DNA from: Branchiostoma floridae
Taxonomy: Eukaryota; Chordata; Leptocardii; Amphioxiformes; Branchiostomatidae
Reading direction: 5' to 3'
Length of the DNA: 27,913 nt
Assembly: GCF_000003815.2 (NCBI RefSeq)
Contig: NC_049991.1
Location: 809,134 to 837,046, forward strand
Positions within the stretch are counted from its first letter, which is position 1, and every line of letters begins with the position of its first letter. Of the stretch, positions 12,201 to 19,196 are shown in pieces. The notes below the pieces were generated by a model. The model was not told the DNA's origin, ran no database searches, and worked only from the letters and a program-made list of their open reading frames with translations. The position numbers and the translations under genes were made by a program.

Positions 12201-12457
12201 TTCAGACGATCAACGTCGTGATCTTGTGAAGAAACAGAAGACAGCACAGAGAGCCTGCCGAGATTGACAGGTCTTCGGCAGGACGGGCACTTAAAGTTGG
12301 TCCTCCCCCTGCCGCGGGAGCATTCCTCCAGACACGTCTCGCACAGGACGTGGTTACACGTCATGGTGAAGGGGTGTTCGGAGACTTGTTGACAGACAGT
12401 ACAGGATTTCGGCGCGCGGGCCCAGCCGTCCCACATGATACTCCGGATGCCAGCCAT
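5855..12457 (-). CDS. TRIM-NHL protein (RING, B-box2, coiled coil, Pro/Gln-rich linker, NHL repeats), five exons
   Basis: Exons 12457-11939, 9368-9132, 8716-7725, 7376-7202 and 6283-5855 join without a phase conflict (0, 0, 2, 0) into about 783 codons plus TAA. Domains in order: C3HC4 RING with Cys19/22, Cys34/His36, Cys39/42 and Cys57/60; B-box2 with Cys127, His130, Cys139/142, Cys147/150 and His155/158; a heptad-rich coiled coil from about 174 to 290; a Pro- and Gln-rich linker with polyQ; NHL repeats to the end. Known for the family: RING-type ubiquitin ligases whose NHL propeller binds RNA or protein. I see no filamin-type domain before the propeller, unlike TRIM2, TRIM3 and TRIM71. The start ATG at 12457 has a good context (AAG before it, G after it); a TTG five codons upstream is less likely. 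An unseen small exon in the 180-nt gap cannot be excluded. Confidence 0.85.
6443..6612. mobile_element. Short inverted-repeat element (MITE-like) in TRIM-NHL intron 4
   Basis: Arms 6443-6486 and 6569-6612 are reverse complements over about 44 bp with roughly five mismatches, both starting with a form of AGTCTCCAAGCA and ending GATTGCATCAAAAG; the middle is about 80 bp. The ATCTCCAAGCAGAT-type end also occurs at 7410-7424 and inverted at about 15902-15914, so it probably marks a repeat family. No coding capacity. Confidence 0.7.
6630..7198 (+). mobile_element. 5'-truncated, decayed LINE 3' end (reverse transcriptase C-terminus and tail)
   Basis: The + frame at about 6677-7021 reads CKLRISAHSLEIERGR then GERTCNYYIANLVEDERHF and NCLSNDQERKELL. 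This is the C-terminal cysteine/histidine segment of LINE reverse transcriptase polyproteins (pattern C..C…EDE.HF…C…R.EL), with the second Cys of the CxxC apparently changed to Tyr. A non-coding tail follows with a small hairpin (AGCCCTCGGGCAAG), AATAAA and a TTTC-rich end. Antisense to the TRIM-NHL gene, inside its last intron. The exact 5' break is uncertain. Confidence 0.75.
7202..7376 (-). CDS. TRIM-NHL exon 4: NHL repeat
   Basis: 175 nt, acceptor GTCTCTTAG|GTACAGTG and donor TTCATG|GTACGTTA, phase 2 in and 0 out. It encodes RYSEEGDPIQ… through LPGDEIAVIDNAGLVCVI to EEQRRFM, a blade with the NHL-like pattern (start of strand, ID.AG, VCVIN). The intron downstream on the minus strand begins directly against the 3' tail of a LINE. 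Confidence 0.82.
7377..7724 (-). other. TRIM-NHL intron 3
   Basis: Intron between exons 3 and 4. Besides the hairpin it contains the sequence ATCTCCAAGCAGAT at 7410-7424, which matches the termini of the intron 4 inverted-repeat element and suggests a solo remnant of that family. Confidence 0.7.
7653..7695. repeat. Perfect 17-bp inverted repeat (hairpin)
   Basis: ATTTGCATGTTTGGTAT at 7653-7669 is followed after 9 nt by its exact reverse complement at 7679-7695. It lies within TRIM-NHL intron 3, about 30 bp past the exon 3 donor. Confidence 0.85.
7725..8716 (-). CDS. TRIM-NHL exon 3: end of coiled coil, Pro/Gln linker, first NHL repeats
   Basis: Acceptor CGTACCAG|GTGTCC and donor ATACAAAG|GTACCACA, phase 0 in and phase 2 out. 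It begins with the last helical part (VNAYEGAKRAGDRGDVLEML), then about 130 residues of Pro/Ser/Asp-rich sequence, the polyQ tract, a PPPPP segment and the propeller start (LQFGSPGDQLGEFTDPVRV, then GDIFVLDRKRK). The linker of more than 180 residues is unusually long and low in complexity for a TRIM-NHL protein. Confidence 0.85.
8060..8152 (-). repeat. CAA/CAG-repeat polyglutamine tract
   Basis: Runs of TTG on the + strand read as CAA-rich glutamine codons in TRIM-NHL exon 3, broken by a few Leu codons (LL, LQL). The tract is nearly pure CAA rather than CAG. It is likely length-variable between individuals. Confidence 0.95.
8837..9065. mobile_element. SINE-like sequence in TRIM-NHL intron 2
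   Basis: The stretch GAGTTTGATCCCCTACCGAG at about 8874 resembles a tRNA B-box and acceptor end, followed by a body with CTGCTTTCTCTGCTTAGCAT and CAGTGGACCAGTCCCCTACC. I associate this body with dispersed SINEs of marine invertebrates, from memory and not by a search. No clear A-box or target-site duplication was identified, so the boundaries are approximate. Confidence 0.4.
9132..9368 (-). CDS. TRIM-NHL exon 2: coiled coil
   Basis: 79 codons in phase 0 at both ends, acceptor TATGTACAG|ATCAACGG and donor TTTCACAAG|GTATCACC. The residues INGLVDQNSGRLDELKD through EEYERAQQP are charged, Leu-rich and proline-poor, as expected for the antiparallel TRIM coiled coil that drives dimerisation. The exon lies just left of the assembly gap. 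Confidence 0.82.
9452..9631. other. Assembly gap (180 N)
   Basis: Run of 180 ambiguous bases in TRIM-NHL intron 1. A small exon could be hidden here, although exons 1 and 2 already join in phase 0 with coiled-coil-compatible sequence. A short GA-rich run follows the gap. Confidence 0.99.
9998..10310. mobile_element. CGTACG-rich inverted-repeat element, copy A
   Basis: Starts near GCAACCCGCCGTACGTGC and ends near GCACGTACGGCGGGTTGTGT, which is the inverted form of the start. The left half is nearly the same as copy B at 11.23 kb (CGTGCTGTCTACGTGCCAAA, GGAATCCGACGGATTTTG). The central part differs. It lies in TRIM-NHL intron 1 and has no coding capacity. Confidence 0.75.
10311..11231. other. 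TRIM-NHL intron 1, unassigned stretch
   Basis: Sequence between the two CGTACG-rich element copies. No gene, RNA or repeat recognised. Confidence 0.5.
11232..11526. mobile_element. CGTACG-rich inverted-repeat element, copy B
   Basis: Terminal inverted repeats of about 55-60 bp, from GCTAAGGGCACAACCCGCCG to GGTGGGTTGTGCCCTTAGC. TTAA stands at 11232-11235 on the left and 11523-11526 on the right, compatible with a TTAA target duplication as in piggyBac-type elements; this is inferred. It is non-autonomous. Both copies are followed by TAAGTAGCCC, so the element or its duplicated flank may reach further right. Confidence 0.75.
11939..12457 (-). CDS. TRIM-NHL exon 1: start codon, RING and B-box
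   Basis: 173 codons from the ATG to the donor GAAACAG|GTAAGGGT, ending in phase 0. It carries the whole RING (KSCTVCQQ… to FKCPSCRRP), a spacer of about 60 residues with acidic and Ser-rich stretches, and the B-box2 (DTSCDDHLHEG… to GDHNEHKV). All eight zinc ligands of each module are present, so the ligase fold looks intact. Confidence 0.88.
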
Positions 12458-12720
12458 CTTGTGTCCCGCCAAAATGCCGGAGGCTCCCAGGCCTACCCAC
12501 TTTCACTTATGGCGACAACTTTCTCCTGGGGTCCTTTTCAACAAGACTGTCGATGCCGTCTTTCCGTCACGACGGTCCGTATAGTCGCAATGAAGCAAAC
12601 TGCGTGCTAACGATATGGACCGACTCAGAATGGCAAGCTTGCGAACAACAGTAAGATCATGCATATACCAGAGTAACGTAAGTAAAAGACTAACTCGGCT
12701 TAAACTGCGTCAACAGTCAA
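12458..12720 (-). promoter_or_regulatory. Presumed 5' UTR and promoter region of the TRIM-NHL gene
   Basis: Region upstream of the start ATG. The ATG lies in CAAGATGGCTGGC, which fits the YY1-type element often found at start codons and transcription starts of TATA-less genes. No TATA box stands out. Assignment is by position only. Confidence 0.35.
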
Positions 12721-12759
12721 ACCTGTTCATCAAGTACACCACGTGACTGGCAGGGGTGA

Positions 12760-12995
12760 ACCCTCGGTGTACCGAAAATACGGAACGAAAAGGAACGAAA
12801 AGGAACGAAAGTGAACGAAAAGTAACGAAAAGGAAAGTACCGAAAGTGCGAAAAGGACGAACGAAAGTGCAAAAAGGAACGAAAAGGAACGAAGTATGAA
12901 GCAAAGCGAAATAAAATCGATGGGAATATAAGATAACGGTACTCCCGTTCCTTTTCGTTCCTTTTCGTTCTTTTTCGCACTTTCGGTAGACCCTG
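12760..12995. repeat. GGAACGAAAA tandem array with an inverted partner (foldback)
   Basis: The left half has many 10-11 bp units of GGAACGAAAA or GTGAACGAAA (about 12778-12895). The right half has the inverted form, GTTCCTTTTCGTTC and GCACTTTCGGT, at about 12945-12985. The flanks are also inverted partners (left GTGTACCGAAAA, right TTTCGGTAGACC). The long minus-strand frames rich in FVPFRSF are translations of this repeat and not genes. Confidence 0.85.
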
Positions 12996-13070
12996 AACCC
13001 TGGGTGTCAATCACTCGTGTAAATAGTGTACTACCACGATGACTGAAGTTTTTACATAAATAACCACCTA

Positions 13071-13136
13071 ATTGTACATATATAGCCACTTTATTGTACA
13101 TATATACCATCTTTATTGTACATATATACCCACTGG
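13071..13136 (+). repeat. Three tandem 22-bp units
   Basis: ATTGTACATATATA recurs at 13071, 13093 and 13115, a 22-bp period with small differences in the spacer. Confidence 0.85.
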
Positions 13137-13189
13137 ATTCAGTACAGGTCGTAACAAAAGATACATGACATACAAAAAATGAATTTACA

Positions 13190-13660
13190 ATACACAAGAA
13201 TCTTATTCTTTTACGTGAATTCGACTTCTTCTCGTTTTTTGTGATGTTGAAAATGTATTAACAGCTGTGCTTTATAAGTAAAGGTTTGTCTAAATTCATA
13301 AGAAATATAAATTTGTCCATATACTTAGTTGTATGAAGTAGTGGAACATGGGTTCTATCAGTCTATAGAGTTCAGCTCTCTCTTTCTTGTACAAACTACA
13401 TTCTACTACAAAGTGATGTTCGTCTTCTAACTTATCTAGATTACAATATCTACATATTCGTTGTTCTAGAGGAGTGCGGTTATGTCCCCCGGGTTCAATG
13501 TGTAATTTGTGGCAACTGATTCGTAGTTTTGTGACGTCCGTCCTGTGCCGAATATTGTCAATATCCAGGTATTGTTCTACATTATAGGTTCTACCACGAT
13601 ACTGAAACCAGTTCTTCTACATCTCTTCAGTGTCATAGTGGATACTCTCCGTCTTACCAT
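13190..13660 (-). mobile_element. Decayed LINE 3' end, second family member
   Basis: The minus strand reads, in one frame, TDVTKLRISCHKLHIEPG, then PLEQRICRYCNLDKLEDEHHF and VECSLYKKERAEL, the C-terminal CxxC…EDE.HF…C segment of LINE reverse transcriptase polyproteins. Here the CxxC is intact. A TAG codon interrupts the same frame at 13617-13619, upstream of the conserved block. It resembles the copy in TRIM-NHL intron 4 in pattern but differs in most residues, so it belongs to another subfamily. The ends are approximate. Confidence 0.75.
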
Positions 13661-13703
13661 TTCCAAATGCATATCAAGTTACTTGAGTAATTGATTTTTA
13701 ACT

Positions 13704-13779
13704 TTGAAATTGATGCAGAAACAAAGGAAATCTGATCAACTTAAGTTAAAAATTTCCTTTGTTTCTGCATCAATTTCAA
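13704..13779. repeat. Perfect 28-bp inverted repeat with 20-nt loop
   Basis: 13704-13731 and 13752-13779 are exact reverse complements (core GAAATTGATGCAGAAACAAA). No coding sequence around it. The perfect match implies recent formation or strong constraint. Confidence 0.9.
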
Positions 13780-14378
13780 TGTATTATATAACATTAGAAA
13801 ATCTTTCCCAACTTCTTACGATTGTAAATTTGTGGAACGAGCACCAGGCCTGCTTACGTCAGAGGGTCACAAAACCGAAATTTACCGAAATTACCCTGTT
13901 GAAGTCAAACACTCAATTCAGCTAATTTTCCCCGTCGGTATTGACTTGTGAATGAAGGCAACTTAAAACATACACACAAACGCTACCCAAAACATAACCT
14001 TCTTGGCGAGGGTAATGAACGGGCCACTGTTACTCTTTATTCAAGCAAACGATTTGACTCAAGTGGTGTTCCGTCCTAAGTCTGTACTCCTGCATCCTGG
14101 CGGTAGTCTGCAATGGTCCTTGCTCTATGTGGACGGGCGGTCTATAATCTTGCAGAATGTTTTTTGGTCCCATATGAAAGAGGTAAGACATTGCGACTGG
14201 GTGGACAACGGTGTCCCTATCTCACCACATTGAGGTTGCCTTGGATGATGACGAACCTTGTTTTCTTCCGGCGGTCATAAAAAAAATTAACTGATCATTG
14301 ACACCCGCGCCCATATCAACAGGATAGTGCCGTGTTGAACACAAGCAGGGAGGTTTTTGTGTGACCCAGTTAGGTAAT
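13780..14378. other. Intergenic, no gene recognised
   Basis: A 76-codon open frame at 14003-14233 (+) has no domain I can name and no flanking splice or promoter evidence; it may be a relic. The rest is unassigned. Confidence 0.45.
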
Positions 14379-14586
14379 GCTTAGGTCACATTTCCAAACC
14401 GGGGCCCGGTCGGGATGTTTAAAGAAACGAAAAATTAAAATGTATACCTAGAAATATACACAAATTCTGCCCATGAATGTTGACATTTTGATGTCTTTTA
14501 TATTATTATACTATACTTTTCTACTATCATTCTTTCCCTCCCGAAAGCTGGCCGGTCGGGCCCCGGTTTGGAAATGTGACCTAAGC
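14379..14586. mobile_element. MITE with about 33-bp terminal inverted repeats
   Basis: The left end GCTTAGGTCACATTTCCAAA with CCGGGGCCCGGTCGGG is matched by the inverted right end (CCGGTCGGGCCCCGG, TTTGGAAATGTGACCTAAGC). Total about 208 bp, AT-rich centre, no coding capacity. I could not define a target-site duplication. Confidence 0.85.
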
Positions 14587-15070
14587 CTTAGCAGGCCTGG
14601 TGCTCTTTCCACTAGTTTACAATCATAATGAGGCGGATATCATTATTTGAAAAGAGGATCACACACGTTTTCTATTGATATATAATACATTGAAATTAAC
14701 GCAGAAACCATCTAAATATGATCTACCAAAGTTGACATTTCAAACTTTTTGTGCCGAGTTTATAGAAAGAAACCTTTGTTGACACAACAAAAGTACTATA
14801 CAGCGACTTTCGTAAGGTCTATTACAGTGACTTACAAGTACATACTAACTCTAATGGTTTACCCCAGGATGGCAGGGACTCACCTGGCCCTAACTTCATT
14901 GACGTTGTGCAGGTGAGTAATTCAATCAAATTTTAGCCAATCAGCTAGCCTGATTAAATGGCGTCCTATCCGAATATCTGCCCTATTTTACTATTTTACA
15001 AAGGAATGTGACTGAGGGAGTGCATACATAAACCAATGAGGTTATATATCCTATACAACTTGTTGCATAA

Positions 15071-15083
15071 ACGGGGGGGGGGG
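15071..15083 (+). repeat. Poly-G run
   Basis: An uninterrupted run of G residues followed by TTAAAA. Error-prone in sequencing and a possible quadruplex former; otherwise unremarkable. Confidence 0.8.
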
Positions 15084-15132
15084 GTTAAAACTCAATTTGG
15101 TTGATTATACAAAACGGCAAAAGTACATGTTT

Positions 15133-15500
15133 TGAGTGGATGTGCTTTTGGACTGGTGTAATTTGCTATTTTACATGGGGTGCGCTGGAAGAGTCCATTC
15201 TTGCAAGGGGACATTTTTCAAGTTCATTTTTTTTTCTGGACTAGGTTAATTACGTAAAAGACATTCGTTTGAGTGGAAGTGTTTTTGGACTTCTCCATTT
15301 CGCATGTGGGTGTCAGTTGAAGAGTCAATTCTCCCACTTTTTCTTAGATTTAAGTTGGACTTTATATACTATGGCATTCTTTTTCTGTGCTGAGGTGTTT
15401 TTGAAGGATCCATTAAACCTGAAGTGCCATTGGATGAGCTCATTCTTGCATGGGGTAACTTTTTAAAAATCCATTTTTGGATCGGCCCATTTTTGCATGC
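15133..15500 (+). repeat. Diverged tandem repeats of about 120-137 bp
   Basis: TGAGTGGATGTGCTTTTGGA at 15133 recurs as TGAGTGGAAGTGTTTTTGGA at 15270 and more weakly near 15388. GAAGAGTC, CATTCTTGCA and GGGGT motifs also recur. These are old and decayed repeats without coding potential. Confidence 0.55.
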
Positions 15501-15571
15501 ATATGAGGGAGATAGAGTGAAATCAATGTTTGCTACCGAGCAAATATTGGCTTTTATAGTTTCAAATCTTA

Positions 15572-15574
<3 letters not shown>

Positions 15575-15617
<43 letters not shown>

Positions 15618-15632
15618 ACACACACACACACA
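15575..15632 (+). repeat. (CA)n microsatellite
   Basis: About 58 bp of CA dinucleotides with a single GT interruption at 15616. Confidence 0.98.
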
Positions 15633-17258
15633 TTAATTTCCCAAAACTCAGAGAATCAAGAAGTACACATTTAATGTGATAGCCTCAGTTGATAATATTG
15701 AATCTTACATGCTGTATTCTTAGAAACATGTGGCTACTCCTGCCAGCCTTGTCTCATACCAATGAACATGATGTTGGGGTGCTTTTATGAATCACCAAGT
15801 TGGTGCTGGAAGGCAAAATTGTCACCTTTTTAACTTCCCGTTTCTGTTTCCAACGACCTTCTTAGGACGGTAGTAAAAACATCACACTTTTGCCTTCAAA
15901 CATCTGCTTGGAGACTATATTTCTACTACATTAAGTAATATTTTTCTATCAAAATAAAGCAATCTTGCCCAACTAGCAGCAAATTCTGTACGAGCCAAAG
16001 ACCTGGCTATACTTCTGTTTGCAACAGTTGTGCATTGTAATGCATGTGGTATTCAAACCTGTCAAGTGTTTGTGCCGAGTTTAATTAACAGGTAATATAC
16101 AACATGTAATACTGCTAACTTATAATACATGGGTACCAGAACCTATATCTTAAGGTGTAAAACCTTTGGACTACCTACTATCATTATTACATGTATTTTT
16201 ATATACAGTTTTCATATATGTATATTAAACATATACTTTGATATACATATGTTCATAAAGTTTTCACAGTTTGTTGTTGCAGAGCTTTTCTTCCTGTCAT
16301 TTACCTCACATTACTGGTGCAACATCCAAGTGGGCAGAGTTCAATCCCGAGTTGTACCAAAGAATTAATTCACCGACCTCAACACCATGCACTAGTTGTT
16401 GGAAATTTTACCTGCAATCTATGAACTAGCCATTTTCTGCAAGCACCCAAGCCACTATCCTTACCTTTCTATAACCTTTTCGAATGAAGCTTTTACTATC
16501 TTGTAATACATTCAGCTACTTTCAATCCAAACTTCTGTATGCCGTTGCATATATAGCTGAAGTATAGTTTATAATACCTGGCTTGCATTTCTCTAGCATA
16601 CATGTAGTTATTGATATTTTTCCAGCAATCTGAATTGTTTGCTACATATGACAGGTTTCAGGTGGGTACAGTATTTTCTCAATCTAATGAAACACTTTTC
16701 AAATTTTTCAAACAATTCAAAACGTGCTACTAGCCAAAGTCAGGGTACAACCTTTTTTGCAGTTATCACACTGTAAAGGACATAAAATACACCAAGGTAG
16801 TGTTCCAGGAATGGATGCAAAATCATACATGTTGTTTTTGTGTACAATATTCCTAATCTATTTTGAGTGAATTTGTAACATGTGGTAGGAGATTAACAAC
16901 ATTTAAGAGACAATGCCGGTGGGGATCACAAGATTTTTACAAATTTAAGACGTTGTATCGAAGTCTTTCATTTATCCATCATCAATTGAACTTATGTGGT
17001 TGAAGATGTGGGCAAGATGAGGGCAAGGTGTGCATACTTTTGGAGTTGGAGTTTTTCCATATTATTAGTCCTATAGGTTTGTCTAAGACTTGCCCCAAAT
17101 CGGGGTGTGCCTTCTGCTTGGAGTGCGTACTTAAGTTGAGAAAATACAGTGCCTGATTTTGTATTAAGGTTTATGGTACTGTAACCCTTAATCAAGCTCA
17201 TGGTAGTGCTATGTTGAAAATCATTACACTGCAAATATGCATTTCCACTGCTAAATAT
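15633..17258. other. Intergenic, no gene seen
   Basis: AT-rich DNA. An inverted ATCTGCTTGGAGA terminus at about 15902 matches the ends of the intron 4 inverted-repeat element. TTTGTGCCGAGTTTA at about 16068 also occurs near 14748. Nothing else recognised. Confidence 0.5.
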
Positions 17259-17790
17259 CACCTGAGGTGAAAAAAACACATGATTCAATGCAAATTCCCC
17301 AGAAGTTGAGAAAATTTGGTGCCCTTGAATAAACATTGTTACAACAGCAATGTCCCAACATCCGAATCAGGTATTCGAGTTTTCTGGCGTGCGCAAAGTA
17401 TTTTCGAAATATTCTATGAAAGCCTGTGTGATAAAACTTCAAGCCTGTGTGGTACATATAGAATACGACACGGTGTATTCTGTATCACCCAAGGTACCAG
17501 CCCGACGGATTGGATCGCTCGACAGCCGAAGGCCCGCGGGAGGGCTGGGACCGAGGGTGATGCGGAATACACCGTGTTGTATTTTATTTATGTCATACCC
17601 ACCTGAGAAAACCCATGTTTTGATGCGAAATGCGCCAGAAGTTGAACAAATTTGGTGCCCTCGAACAAAAAGTGTTGCAACAGCAATGTTCCAACGTCCG
17701 AATCAGGTATTCGAATTGCCAACCGTGCCACACTTGGCCCGCTCGAAATGGTTCGATTTACTCGAAGAAAGCCTGTGTGATACGCCTTTT
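17259..17790 (+). repeat. Direct duplication of about 180 bp, period about 341 bp
   Basis: CACCTGAGG…CCAGAAGTTGA…TTTGGTGCCC…CAACAGCAATGT…CGAATCAGGTATTCGA… near 17259-17440 recurs at 17600-17790 in the same orientation with moderate divergence, including the AAAGCCTGTGTGATA segment. The intervening sequence holds a GC-rich hairpin. Confidence 0.8.
17462..17583. repeat. Inverted repeat between the duplicated segments
   Basis: 17462-17490 (AATACGACACGGTGTATTCT and on to ATCACCC) pairs with 17555-17583 over 29 bp with three mismatches. The 64-nt middle is GC-rich (AAGGCCCGCGGGAGGGC). Together with the flanking duplication this suggests a composite repeat or MITE. Confidence 0.8.
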
Positions 17791-17820
17791 GAACCTGTGC
17801 AATACGGAAGTTATGGCCCG

Positions 17821-17932
17821 GTCCAGAACACCCGTATCGAACGTTTTCGCGTCACAGGTATGACATAAGGCTTTTTATCACATGATCCGGAACACCTGTA
17901 TCGAACGTTATTGCAGCCGAGGTATGACATAA
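17821..17932 (+). repeat. Tandem duplication, period 64 bp
   Basis: GAACACCCGTATCGAACGTT at 17826 recurs as GAACACCTGTATCGAACGTT at 17890. Both copies end in AGGTATGACATAA. Confidence 0.85.
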
Positions 17933-17993
17933 CTTCAAATACAATGGATAAAGGCCCTGCAAGAATAACTGAATGTCCAGCAATTGAAGCCCT

Positions 17994-19196
17994 GTGCTGT
18001 GTTGATCACGTGTACTGGCAGCAGTGGCCACAGCCTGCAGGACATTGCTGGTTGGTGCGGAGTGTTGATCAGGTGTACTGGCAGCAGTGGCCACAGCCTG
18101 CAGGACATTGCTGGTTGGTGCGGAGTGTTGATCATGTGTACTGGCAGCAGTGGCCACAGCCTGCAGGACATTGCTGGTTGGTGCGGAGTGTTGATCAGAT
18201 GTACTGGCAGCAGTGGCCACAGCCTGCAGGACATTGCTGGTTGGTGCGGAGTGTTGATCAGATGTACTGGCAGCAGTGGCCACAGCCTGCAGGACATTGC
18301 TGGTTGGTGTGAGTGTTGATCAGGTGTACTGGCAGCAGTGGCCACAGCCTGCAGGACATTGCTGGTTGGTGCGGAGTGTTGATCATGTGTACTGGCAGCA
18401 GTGGCCACAGCCTGCAGGACATTGCTGGTTGGTGCGGAGTGTTGATCAGATGTACTGGCAGCAGTGGCCACAGCCTGCAGGACATTGCTGGTTGGTGCGG
18501 AGTGTTGATCAGATGTACTGGCAGCAGTGGCCACAGCCTGCAGGACATTGCTGGTTGGTGTGAGTGTTGATCAGGTGTACTGGCAGCAGTGGCCACAGCC
18601 TGCAGGACATTGCTGGTTGGTGTGAGTGTTGATCAGGTGTACTGGCAGCAGTGGCCGCAGCCTGCAGGACATTGCTGGTTGGTGCGGAGTGTTGATCAGA
18701 TGTACTGGCAGCAGTGGCCACAGCCTGCAGGACATTGCTGGTTGGTGTGAGTGTTGATCAGGTGTACTGGCAGCAGTGGCCGCAGCCTGCAGGACATTGC
18801 TGGTTGGTGCGGAGTGTTGATCAGATGTACTGGCAGCAGTGGCCACAGCCTGCAGGACATTGCTGGTTGGTGGTGCGGAGTGTTGATCACGTGTACTGGC
18901 AGCAGTGGCCACAGCCTGCAGGACATTGCTGGTTGGTGCGGAGTGTTGATCACGTGTACTGGCAGCAGTGTCCGCAGCCTGCAGGACATTGCTGGTTGGT
19001 GCGGAGTGTTAATCATGTGTACTGGCAGCAGTGCGGAGTGTTGATCACGTGTACTGGCAGCAGTGCGGAGTGTTGATCATGTGTACTGGCAGCAGTGGCC
19101 GCAGCCTGCAGGACATTGCTGGTTGGTGCGGAGTGTTAATCATGTGTACTGGCAGCAGTGGCCACAGCCTGCAGGACATTGCTGGTTGGTGCGGAG
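17994..19196 (-). repeat. 63-bp minisatellite derived from the WDR24 3' end
   Basis: Eighteen copies of a 63-bp unit; most are 63 bp, some 62 (GGTGTGAGTG in place of GGTGCGGAGTG), one 66, plus two 32-bp partial units at about 19002-19065. On the minus strand each unit carries the codons for [14 protein letters not shown] followed, after a variable codon region, by a TGA, and continues TTGATCAACACTCCGCACC-like into the next copy. The outermost right copy is the authentic C-terminus of WDR24. Two of the three minus frames and the plus frames are open through the array, giving spurious ORFs. Confidence 0.95.

Noticed and set aside
11984-12610. Plus-strand frames opposite the RING/B-box exon
   Set aside because: Antisense shadows; the minus strand has intact zinc ligands and a proper splice donor.
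12717-13197. Minus-strand frames rich in FVPFRSFSFRIFG as a protein
   Set aside because: They translate the GGAACGAAAA array and have no family features.
14003-14233. 76-codon plus-strand frame
   Set aside because: No recognisable motif; it could be a repeat relic, but nothing supports a gene.
17994-19196. CRISPR array
   Set aside because: The repeats are directly adjacent with no unique spacers, and the host is a eukaryote.
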